Source: Actinomycetota bacterium
Lineage (GTDB): Bacteria; Actinomycetota; Acidimicrobiia; IMCC26256; PALSA-555
Direction: 5' to 3'
Assembly: GCA_016870595.1 (NCBI GenBank)
Contig: VGBI01000009.1
Span: 1 to 46,247, forward strand
Length of the DNA stretch: 46,247 bases
Positions within the stretch are counted from its first letter, which is position 1; every line of letters starts with the position of its first letter. The notes under the pieces were generated by a model, which saw nothing but the letters and a program-made list of their open reading frames with translations, had not been told where the DNA came from and ran no database searches. Made by a program: the position numbers and the translations under genes. Below are positions 8,546 through 15,605 of the stretch, one piece after another.

Positions 8546-9708
8546 GGCCGATCCCGCCGGTCCCGCCGGTGCCGTCGCGGCCTCGAACGACTGTCCTGCT
8601 TGCGGTAGACGGCGACGTAGGCCGCGACCCCGGACCCGATGCCGAACCGCTGCGCCACCGCGTCCGCAGCGCGCTCGTCCGGTCCCGAGCCGGCGGCCCG
8701 GGCGAGATGCCCCAGGGCCCCGGCCCACGCGTCGACTCCGTCCGGGACCAGGGTCACCGCCGGGCCGATCCCGACGAGCTCACGACACCCCGGGACGTCG
8801 GCCGCCAGTACGGGCACACCGCACGCAAGGGCTTCCAGCGCCGAGACCGGCGAGCCTTCGCGTTCGGACGGGAGCGCGAAGTGGTCGCTGGCGTGCAGGA
8901 GGGTTTCGACGTCGTCGATCCCGCCGAGGAACCGGACGTGGTCGACGAGACCCAGGCGCTCCACGAGTGCCTCCTCGGCACGGGTCGTCGCACCTGATCC
9001 GGCGTGGAGGAGCAGCGGGCGCGACGCGGTCGGAACCCGGGCCAAGGCCTGGAACAGCATGGCGTGACGCTTGACCGGATCGCAGTTCCCGACCACGGCG
9101 ACCACCTGGCGATCCACATCCAGCCCGAGGTCCCGCCGAGCCGCACTCCGCTGGGTCGGGGACGGGGGCCGGAACCGACGGCCGTCGATCCAGTTCTCGA
9201 TCACGAGGGTCGGATTGGCGAAGCGCAGCATCTCGTTGTCCGCGACCGACCGTGACACCGCGACGAACCGAACCCCGGCCCGGCGTGCCAACGCCCGCTC
9301 ACCGCGCTTCCGCGTCGTCAACCATCCGACGAACGGGTACCCGGCGTGGACGGTCCGGACGACCTCGGCCCCGGCGCGGCGAGCAGCGAGCGACACGAGC
9401 AGCGAGTTCGCCTCACGGTGGACGTGGACCACGTCGGCTCGGGCGACCCGCAGATACCGGTGCACCGCCCACGCCTCCCGCACCGCACCCCGCTCGTCGC
9501 GATGGGTGACCCTCCAGCCCGCCCGCTCGAACTCATCGGCCCGCTCGCTCGTCTCGGCCGGAGCCAGCGCGAGCACCTGCGGTTCGATCCCCGCCTCCCT
9601 GAAGGCGTCCGATGCGCCCACGAGCATCTGCTCTGCACCCGAGCGCCGGAGCGCGTGGAGGACGTGGACCACGACCAGGGGACGATCAGGCGGCCGGATC
9701 GCACTCAC
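8542..9708 (-). CDS. Glycosyltransferase family 4
   Basis: This 388-residue retaining GT-B enzyme begins VSAIRPPDRPLVVVHVLHALRRSGAEQMLVG, the usual GT4 N-terminus with a glycine-rich turn. The acceptor domain carries VVHVHREAN and VRTVHAGYPFVGW. The donor domain has VVGNCDPVKRH, then HAGSGATTRAEEAL, and the intact E-x7-E signature SEREGSPVSALEALACGVPV. A basic, low-complexity tail (QDSRSRPRRHRRDRRDRP) closes the protein and may touch the membrane or simply be poorly conserved. The start is GTG at 9708, 7 nt after the preceding stop, with GAGGG just upstream. It would add one sugar of the repeat unit. Confidence 0.88.
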   Translation of the reverse strand: MSAIRPPDRPLVVVHVLHALRRSGAEQMLVGASDAFREAGIEPQVLALAPAETSERADEFERAGWRVTHRDERGAVREAWAVHRYLRVARADVVHVHREANSLLVSLAARRAGAEVVRTVHAGYPFVGWLTTRKRGERALARRAGVRFVAVSRSVADNEMLRFANPTLVIENWIDGRRFRPPSPTQRSAARRDLGLDVDRQVVAVVGNCDPVKRHAMLFQALARVPTASRPLLLHAGSGATTRAEEALVERLGLVDHVRFLGGIDDVETLLHASDHFALPSEREGSPVSALEALACGVPVLAADVPGCRELVGIGPAVTLVPDGVDAWAGALGHLARAAGSGPDERAADAVAQRFGIGSGVAAYVAVYRKQDSRSRPRRHRRDRRDRP

Positions 9709-9715
9709 GAGGCCC

Positions 9716-10849
9716 TCACCAGCGAGCCGCGGCTCGGTGCCATTCCGGAGCGAGGCCACCTCGCAGGTACCCGAGCGGTGGACACGAGGGCACGTCGCCA
9801 CGCATGCGGGCTTCGACGAGCGCCCGGATGATCCGCACGATGAGCCCCGCCCGGTGCGAGTCAAGGTGGCGAACCTGCACCGCCTCGGCGGCGCGGTGAC
9901 CGATCGCCGGGCCGTCGAGGGTGCCGTCGAGCACCGCGTCGATCGAACGAAATGCATCCGCGAGTCCGGAGAACAGGAGCCATTCGACCCCGTCCTCGAG
10001 GAACGCCTCCACTCCCGGCACGCGCTGATCGACCATCGCGACACCCGCCATCGCCTGGTTGAACACGCGGTTCGACGTGTAGAAGTCGCAGGTCGAGAGG
10101 GGAACGCCGCCGAACACGACCCGCGCCCGGGCGCAGACGTCGAGCTGCCGATCGAACGTGAGGGGTCCCTGCCAGACGGGCACTCCGTCCCATCCCGCCC
10201 CGAAGAGGCCGAACCTCGACCCGTAGCGGCGAGCGAGGCGCTCGACGTACGCGCTGCGCCGTCGCACCTGCCGCGAGAAGTCGCTCAGCGGATTGCGCAC
10301 CGGATGACGGCTTCCGATGAAGACGACGTCGAAATCGGGCTCGACCGGGATGTGCGCCGGGCCGGACGCGAACCGGACGTCGCAGGCGCCGTTGGGCACG
10401 AGGGTGATCCGCCGCCCACCGGCACGCTCCAGGCGATCGGCCAGCCGCCCCATCGAGGTGGTGAAGGTGGCGTCGGCCACGCTCGCAGCACGGAGCAGCG
10501 ATGCCGGCGGCGAGGCGAACGGACCACCGAACCCATCGCCACAGCTCGTGGTGACCACGGGAGCCTGGGGAAGCGCGCGGATCCGTTCGATCCACGGGCG
10601 CGGGTCGGGCGCCCCCGGAAGGTGGAAGTACTGGAGGTGCAGCGCGTTGGACCCGTGGGCGGTCATGTGATCGACGACGCTGGACCACAGGCGGACCCAG
10701 TCGTCGGAGGTACGGGCCGACCGGTAGGGAACGGCGTGGTATCCCGCGAGCTCCCCGGTCCCGACCATGCGCTCGAACGCGGTGTGGTAACCGATCTGGT
10801 CGGCCACCGTCGTCCCCTGCAACAGCATCGTGAGGTCGATCGAGGTCAT
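9716..10849 (-). CDS. CgeB-like glycosyltransferase (GT-B)
   Basis: The 377-residue protein resembles the CgeB / glycosyl transferases group 1 family. The C-terminal half has the family pattern: FDVVFIGSRHPVRNPLSDF, RRSAYVERLARRYGSRFGLF, then GAGWDGVPVW, followed by VCARARVVFGGVPLST, TSNRVFNQAMAGVAMVDQRV and PGVEAFLEDGVEWLLFSG. That series matches the sequence of blocks in CgeB-type enzymes, where the last part binds the nucleotide sugar. The N-terminal half has YFHLPGAPDPRPW and a VTTSCGDGFGG segment. The ATG at 10849 forms an ATGA overlap with the GT2 gene upstream. I infer transfer of a sugar to the lipid-linked repeat; the linkage is unknown. Confidence 0.82.
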   Translation of the reverse strand: MTSIDLTMLLQGTTVADQIGYHTAFERMVGTGELAGYHAVPYRSARTSDDWVRLWSSVVDHMTAHGSNALHLQYFHLPGAPDPRPWIERIRALPQAPVVTTSCGDGFGGPFASPPASLLRAASVADATFTTSMGRLADRLERAGGRRITLVPNGACDVRFASGPAHIPVEPDFDVVFIGSRHPVRNPLSDFSRQVRRRSAYVERLARRYGSRFGLFGAGWDGVPVWQGPLTFDRQLDVCARARVVFGGVPLSTCDFYTSNRVFNQAMAGVAMVDQRVPGVEAFLEDGVEWLLFSGLADAFRSIDAVLDGTLDGPAIGHRAAEAVQVRHLDSHRAGLIVRIIRALVEARMRGDVPSCPPLGYLRGGLAPEWHRAAARW

Positions 10850-11745
10850 GCGTGGTCCTCGTCCGTCTGCGGGGGGCGGGCGAGGCGCCGATCACGCCGA
10901 CCGGACCATCGGGCGGCCGGACCGGCCGCAGCGGCGCGGAGATACGGGGCGACGAAGTGCTGCGCCCACCGGGCGCCCCCATGTCGGCGGGTGAACGCCC
11001 ACCACTCCCGCGGGGGGAGGCCGTCGAACCGGCGTACCGCCCGCAGGCGCTCCATCGGACTCAGGGTCGGGTCCGACCATCGGGACTTGTCGCGGTTGAG
11101 GGTGCACGTCCCGAGGAGCCCGGGTGCCAACAGGAGCGCGAATCCCGCCGCGCGGACCCGGAACCCGAAGTCCATGTCGGCCATGTTGTGGGAGAACATC
11201 GGGTCGAGCGGCCCCACCGAGGCGCGGACGCCCGCCGGAACGAGCACCAGGTTCCCATTCATCGTGTCGAGCCACTCCGCCCGAGCTGACGGGACGACCG
11301 GACGGAGCCCGAGTAGCCGTCGCGGGTCCGGTCGCCGGTACCCGCCGTAGGCGAGGTCCCCGGTCACCGGATCGGCCAACGCACCGACGATCGCGGCCCG
11401 GTCCGCCACCGTCGCCGCGGTCGTCACCAGCGTACCGATCGCCCCGGCGGCGAGGTCGACGTCGTCGTTCAGCCAGAGCAGGTGGTCGGGCCGTGTCCCC
11501 CAGGCCGCTTCGTCCGCGAGCCGCATCCCGCCCCCCCAGTACAGCGACCCGGTGCCGTCGAGCACGTGGACGGCGGGGAACTCCCGCCGGACCGCGTGGC
11601 CGGTCCCGTCGGGACTGCCGTCGTCGACGAGGAACACCTCGCGCTCGACCCCGGGGTGCACCTGATCGGCGAGACTGGCGAGACACGCCAGGGTGGTGTC
11701 CCGTCGGTTGTAGCAGGCCAGGAGGACGCAGAGCCGGGTGGTCAC
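10846..11745 (-). CDS. Glycosyltransferase family 2 (GT-A), rhamnosyltransferase-like
   Basis: The 299-residue GT-A enzyme starts VTTRLCVLLACYNRRDTT. VFLVDDGSPDGT (Asp41-Asp42) is the nucleotide-binding motif, and LWLNDDVDLAAG near residue 92 is the metal-binding DXD-like motif. GGGMRLADEAAWG, HNMADMDFGFRVRAAGFALLL and LNRDKSRWSDP resemble the family of rhamnosyl- and galactofuranosyl-type GT2 enzymes. There is no membrane segment. Start and stop both overlap neighbouring genes by 4 nt (GTGA and ATGA), so it is coupled with the polymerase gene upstream and the CgeB-like gene downstream. It probably adds a 6-deoxy sugar, but this is inference. Confidence 0.88.
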   Translation of the reverse strand: MTTRLCVLLACYNRRDTTLACLASLADQVHPGVEREVFLVDDGSPDGTGHAVRREFPAVHVLDGTGSLYWGGGMRLADEAAWGTRPDHLLWLNDDVDLAAGAIGTLVTTAATVADRAAIVGALADPVTGDLAYGGYRRPDPRRLLGLRPVVPSARAEWLDTMNGNLVLVPAGVRASVGPLDPMFSHNMADMDFGFRVRAAGFALLLAPGLLGTCTLNRDKSRWSDPTLSPMERLRAVRRFDGLPPREWWAFTRRHGGARWAQHFVAPYLRAAAAGPAARWSGRRDRRLARPPQTDEDHA

Positions 11746-12992
11746 GACGGGGTGGGCACCGCGACACGCCCGCGATCACCGGAGGCGACGGCGACCGGTG
11801 CCGCGAGGGCGGCACCGATCACGATGCCCATCTCGGGCCCGAGCTGGTATCCGACGCAGAACACGATCACGCTCCAGACCAGGGCGTGGAGCGCCACCGG
11901 GCCGACCCGGGTCCGCACCAACGCCCGAACGAGCAGGAGACCGAACAGGACCAGACCCGCCACACCGGTGATCAGGAGCACCGTCAGGTACATGTTGTGC
12001 GGCGATACGGTAACGAGACCACCACCGACGTACCGCCCGAATCCCGCCCCGGCCGGCTGGCCGATCAACTGGTCGCCGAGCGGACGCCGGGAGTAGTCCT
12101 CCAGCAGCACGCGCCAGCCCTCGATCCGCCATCCGAAGGTTCCCGAATCGGTCGAGACCGAGGAGGCTGCGGTCCCCACCGACTCCCGCAGACCACTCGG
12201 ACCGACAAGCATCGCGAGCATGACCGCCACGACCCCACCCACCACCGAGACCCGCGCAATGCGCGACGCGCGCGCGCTGGAGAGCCGTCCGGCCCGCAGC
12301 GCGACCACGAGCACCCCGACCGTCGTCGCAACCAGCGCCGTGCGCTGCTGGGTCGCAACCAGCGCCAACCCACCGGCGCTCACGAAGAGCAGGTGTCGAC
12401 GGGCACCGGACGCCATCGAGATCACGACCGCCTGACCGACGAGCATCGCCTGCGACGCGTTCAGACCCCGCGCTCCCGTCGCGGCAAAGGTCCCCAGCCC
12501 GTTGCGAAGCACGAACCACGCCGCCCACAGCACCAATCCGCTCGCGAGGATCCGCCACGCCCGCTCGACGGTCGGCCAGGCGTCGGCGCCGACGCACACT
12601 GCGACGAAGGCCACGGCGACCACGAACATCATCATCTCCCGACTCGCATTGAAGGCGCTCTGGATCCCGGAGAGATCGACACCACGGACCGCTCCCACAC
12701 CGATGAGCACGCCGAACCCGGCGAGGATCAGCGGGAACCGCCGTCCGACGGCCACCTGCATCACCAGCACCGTCACCAGCACCAGCACGACCCCGTCCAG
12801 CAGGTACACGGTGATGGTCCGGAAGTTCACCGGGACCGTCACGCCGAGGCCCGCGAGCACACTCGCCAGCGCGAGGAGCCAGACGCCCAGCACCGGGCGC
12901 CGCCGGACCAGCACGGTCGCCTCGACGAGGAGGACGGCACCGATGCCGAATCGGAGGAGGTCGGGCAGGGCGGCGCCGGTCCCGGGCCCCAT
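11742..12992 (-). CDS. O-antigen ligase/polymerase-family membrane protein (Wzy-like)
   Basis: The 416-residue protein has about 11 membrane segments and one larger external loop (about residues 255-310) containing SGTFGWRIEGWRVLLEDYSR, GDQLIGQPAGAGFGRYVGG and SPHNMYLTVLL. The WRxEGW/GxGFG/HNxYL arrangement is the signature of the O-antigen ligase / Wzy_C family. In a Wzx/Wzy locus it would polymerise flipped repeat units at the outer face of the membrane, although ligase activity cannot be excluded from sequence. It starts at 12992, 5 nt after the stop of the Wzz/kinase gene. Its stop overlaps the GT2 start (GTGA), so it lies inside the coupled operon. Confidence 0.85.
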   Translation of the reverse strand: MGPGTGAALPDLLRFGIGAVLLVEATVLVRRRPVLGVWLLALASVLAGLGVTVPVNFRTITVYLLDGVVLVLVTVLVMQVAVGRRFPLILAGFGVLIGVGAVRGVDLSGIQSAFNASREMMMFVVAVAFVAVCVGADAWPTVERAWRILASGLVLWAAWFVLRNGLGTFAATGARGLNASQAMLVGQAVVISMASGARRHLLFVSAGGLALVATQQRTALVATTVGVLVVALRAGRLSSARASRIARVSVVGGVVAVMLAMLVGPSGLRESVGTAASSVSTDSGTFGWRIEGWRVLLEDYSRRPLGDQLIGQPAGAGFGRYVGGGLVTVSPHNMYLTVLLITGVAGLVLFGLLLVRALVRTRVGPVALHALVWSVIVFCVGYQLGPEMGIVIGAALAAPVAVASGDRGRVAVPTPS

Positions 12993-12997
12993 CGGTC

Positions 12998-14569
12998 TCA
13001 GCGCTTCGGCGGCGCCGGGGCCCGCCGGCGCGGGGGGTTCGGGACCGGGTTGCGGTCGGGAGCGTCGCCGTAGCCGGAGCCGTAGCCGTAACCGCCCGCA
13101 TCCGACGACACGTCGTTGAGCACCGCCCCCAAGAGCGGGGCCTTCACCTGACGCAGGCTGCTCACGGCCCGCTGGATCGCCCGGCGGGACGACTTCCCGG
13201 CCCGGGCCACGAGGATGGTGGCGTCGACGATGCGGGCCAGGGCCATGGCGTCGGACACGGCCAGGACCGGTGGGCTGTCGACGATCATCAGGTCGATCGG
13301 GGCTACGAGCACGCCGAGCAGCTCGGCGAGGCGACTCGAGGCCATGATCTCGGCCGGGTTGGCGGGCACCGGGCCCGACGGCATCACGAACAGCCCGTCG
13401 ACCCCGGCGACCCGACGCATGGCGTCGCGCACCGAGACGTCGCCGAGCAGCACCGAGGTCACCCCCACCCGGTTCGCGAGGCCGAAGTAGAGGTGCAGAC
13501 GGGGTCGGCGCAGATCGAGGTCGACCACCACCACCCGCTTCCCCGCCCCGGCGAGCGACGCGGCCAGGTTGGCGGCGACGGTGGTCTTGCCCTCACCCGG
13601 GATTGCGCTGGTGACCTGGTACGAGGTGACCTGGCCGTCGAGCGCCCGGAACAGCAGCGAGGTGCGCAGCATGCCGATCGCCTCGGCGGCCGGGGACGTG
13701 GGCTCGTCGACGACCACGAGCCGATGCTCCACCTTCTCGCGGCGCCCCCCGAGGGACGGGACTTCGGTGAGCACCGGGAGGCCCGGACCCAGGATCCGCT
13801 CGAGCGCGGTGTGGTCCTTGACCGTGTCGTCGAGGTACTCGAGCAGGAGCGCGATGCCGACGCCGAGCAGCAGGCCGAGGAACGCGCCCAGCAGCGCGTT
13901 GCGCAGCGGCTTGGGCTCCACCGGCGCCGTCGGCACGTCGGCTTCGGCCAGGACGGCGGCCCCCCCGGCGTCGGCGAGGTTGGCCGACACCTCGAGGCGA
14001 CCCTGCTGCTCCACGAGGTAAGCCCGCTGATCCTCGAGGGGAGCACGGCGGGTCGAGGTGGCGGGGAGCGCGGCGATCTGGGTGTCGATCTCGGCGATCT
14101 TCGACGTGACCTCATCGCCCGCCGCGATCAGTCGCTGCACGGTCGAGCCGAGGCGGTAGTCGACGTAGGCCTTGGCGTAGGCGTTGGCGTCGCGTGCCGC
14201 AAAGCTCGGGGCGCTGCTGCGCGCGATCACCCGAACCACGTCGGACTCGTCGTCGGCCACGATGCGCACCGAGACGGCGGCGCCGACCGCTTCGCTCGCG
14301 GCATCGGAGACGGTACGGCTCCCCAGGATCCGCACCTCGGTCTGGACGTTGCGGCGAGGGTCGTACCCCTGACCGATCACGAAGACCTGGTCGGAAGCCT
14401 GGCGGCCGATCAGCACGTCGGCACCGGCTTCGTAGACATCGGACTGGGTGAGTGAGACCCCGTAGGCGAGGGCGGCCACCGCGACCGTGGCCAGGACGAC
14501 GACCCAGGCACGCCGCCGCAGGACCCCGAGGTAGAACCGGAGATCGACCGCGTCGTCGCGGGGTTCCAT
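12998..14569 (-). CDS. Polysaccharide co-polymerase fused to BY-kinase (Wzz/tyrosine autokinase)
   Basis: The 523-residue protein joins a Wzz-type chain-length domain to a cytoplasmic bacterial tyrosine kinase. Membrane segments lie at about 21-41 and 223-244 around an extracytoplasmic coiled region. The kinase domain has Walker A in AIPGEGKTT (Lys328), Walker A' in VVVVDLDLRRPR (Asp350, Asp352) and Walker B in LMIVDSPPV (Asp431). The C-terminal GGYGYGSGYGD is a short cluster of three tyrosines, the expected autophosphorylation site, followed by a Pro/Arg-rich tail. The ATG at 14569 is preferred over the GTG at 14575 because a TAGCAT -10 box lies 8 nt before it. It would control chain length and couple polymerisation to export. 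Confidence 0.92.
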   Translation of the reverse strand: MEPRDDAVDLRFYLGVLRRRAWVVVLATVAVAALAYGVSLTQSDVYEAGADVLIGRQASDQVFVIGQGYDPRRNVQTEVRILGSRTVSDAASEAVGAAVSVRIVADDESDVVRVIARSSAPSFAARDANAYAKAYVDYRLGSTVQRLIAAGDEVTSKIAEIDTQIAALPATSTRRAPLEDQRAYLVEQQGRLEVSANLADAGGAAVLAEADVPTAPVEPKPLRNALLGAFLGLLLGVGIALLLEYLDDTVKDHTALERILGPGLPVLTEVPSLGGRREKVEHRLVVVDEPTSPAAEAIGMLRTSLLFRALDGQVTSYQVTSAIPGEGKTTVAANLAASLAGAGKRVVVVDLDLRRPRLHLYFGLANRVGVTSVLLGDVSVRDAMRRVAGVDGLFVMPSGPVPANPAEIMASSRLAELLGVLVAPIDLMIVDSPPVLAVSDAMALARIVDATILVARAGKSSRRAIQRAVSSLRQVKAPLLGAVLNDVSSDAGGYGYGSGYGDAPDRNPVPNPPRRRAPAPPKR

Positions 14570-14577
14570 CGCCACGG

Positions 14578-14583
14578 ATGCTA
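14578..14583 (-). promoter_or_regulatory. Internal -10 box for the Wzz/kinase gene
   Basis: TAGCAT on the minus strand ends 8 nt before the ATG at 14569, the same leaderless arrangement as elsewhere in the window. It includes the TAG stop codon of the sugar-phosphate transferase. It could let the Wzz/kinase and downstream genes be transcribed separately from the initiating transferase. Confidence 0.4.
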
Positions 14584-15231
14584 CTCAGCCGTCCGGCCGG
14601 GCTCCCGACAGGGCCCCCGGCTCCCGAACACCCGGTCACGGGAGAGCGGCGCACCGCCGAGGAACTGCACGACGGTGCGCGCCAGGATCCACACGTCGAG
14701 CGAGAGCGAAAGGTGCGCGACGTAGTAGGAGTCGTACTCGGGCGCCTCGTAGATCATGGCGGCGCTCGCCACCGAGACCTGCCACAGCCCGGTGCAGCCG
14801 GGGAGCACCCGCGTCCGCTGGGCAGCGAAGTCGACCGGGTAACGATCGGCGAGCGCGGCCATCTCGGGTCGGGGTCCGACCAGGCTCATCCGGCGCACCG
14901 GCACCAGCAGCAGCTGGGGCAACTCGTCGATGTGGGCCGCACGCAACGTCCGGCCCCACCACGGGATCGGGTACCCGACGAGCGCGTACTTGTCGATCGC
15001 CGGGGGCACCGTCGTGGGCAGGGTCCGCAGCTTGGGGAACCGGAACGTCCGTCCTCGGTGCCCGATCCGCTCCTGGACGACGAACGGGGAGGCGCGGAAC
15101 ACGAGCACGGATCCGACAGCGGCCACCACGATCACCGGCAGCGCCACGAGGGCGAGCACCGATCCGAGCACGACGTCCATACCCGCCTTGGCCCACCACA
15201 CCGGCCCGGAGCACGGTCTGGACCTGCTCAT
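14581..15231 (-). CDS. Initiating sugar-phosphate transferase (bacterial sugar transferase family)
   Basis: The 216-residue protein is a minimal PF02397-type polyisoprenyl-phosphate hexose-1-phosphate transferase, which loads the first sugar onto undecaprenyl phosphate. One membrane-embedded hydrophobic segment (about 18-45) is followed by FVVQERIGHRGRTFRFPKLR, the basic motif of the family. The active-site region HIDELPQLLLV, SLVGPRPEM and LPGCTGLWQVS are all present. The ATG at 15231 is chosen because it overlaps the stop of a 23-codon upstream ORF in an ATGA arrangement; ATG 15240 is an alternative. The frame is open further upstream but reads as low-complexity sequence. It heads the minus-strand glycan operon and supports a Wzx/Wzy-type pathway. 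Confidence 0.87.
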   Translation of the reverse strand: MSRSRPCSGPVWWAKAGMDVVLGSVLALVALPVIVVAAVGSVLVFRASPFVVQERIGHRGRTFRFPKLRTLPTTVPPAIDKYALVGYPIPWWGRTLRAAHIDELPQLLLVPVRRMSLVGPRPEMAALADRYPVDFAAQRTRVLPGCTGLWQVSVASAAMIYEAPEYDSYYVAHLSLSLDVWILARTVVQFLGGAPLSRDRVFGSRGPCREPGRTAE

Positions 15232-15299
15232 CGACGGCATCCCCGAGGCACCGGAGGCAGGGGACGAACCCGCGGACCGGGAGGGGTGGCCGGGGGCAT
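15228..15299 (-). CDS. Short proline-rich upstream ORF coupled to the sugar-phosphate transferase
   Basis: A TACCCT -10 box (15312-15307) is followed after 7 nt by an ATG at 15299 that opens a 23-codon frame rich in Pro and Arg, with three PP pairs. Its TGA (15230-15228) overlaps the ATG at 15231 of the transferase. The spacing matches the leaderless starts elsewhere in the window. It is either a translated leader coupled to the transferase, or the promoter belongs to a longer transferase whose N-terminus suffered a frameshift. No homology is recognisable. Confidence 0.4.
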   Translation of the reverse strand: MPPATPPGPRVRPLPPVPRGCRR

Positions 15300-15605
15300 C
15301 GCTCGGAGGGTAACTCGCCGGTGTAAGGATTCCATGAAGCGTTTGCTCCGGCTCCACTGACACCACTGGCTCCGGCGTCGCCCGCCCGTAGGGACGCCGA
15401 GGCGTCCTGATCCCTGCATCGCCCCGCCGGCCCCCCCCACGTCGAGCTGCTTCCGAAGCCATGCCTGCCCGCGCTCCGCCCCGCCCACCTGACCGGACCC
15501 TGACCGGGCGCTTCCGCCCGCTGGATCCGGTCGATCGGTGGCCTGCGCCCTGCGACGGACACACCGCCGGGTAGGTTGCGCCGAGCGTACCGCCCGACCC
15601 CTTGA
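15300..15605. promoter_or_regulatory. Divergent regulatory region between the glycan operon and the DUF4012 gene
   Basis: On the minus strand, TACCCT (15312-15307) is the -10 candidate for the glycan operon. On the plus strand, TAGGTT (15572-15577) is a -10 candidate leaving about 22 nt of leader before the ATG at 15606. Between them are a palindrome with 7-bp arms, GGACGCC-GA-GGCGTCC (15392-15407), and two direct repeats CCTGACCGG (15488-15496 and 15499-15507) with an 11-bp period. Both could bind regulators. The rest of the region shows no coding sequence I can support. Confidence 0.45.
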
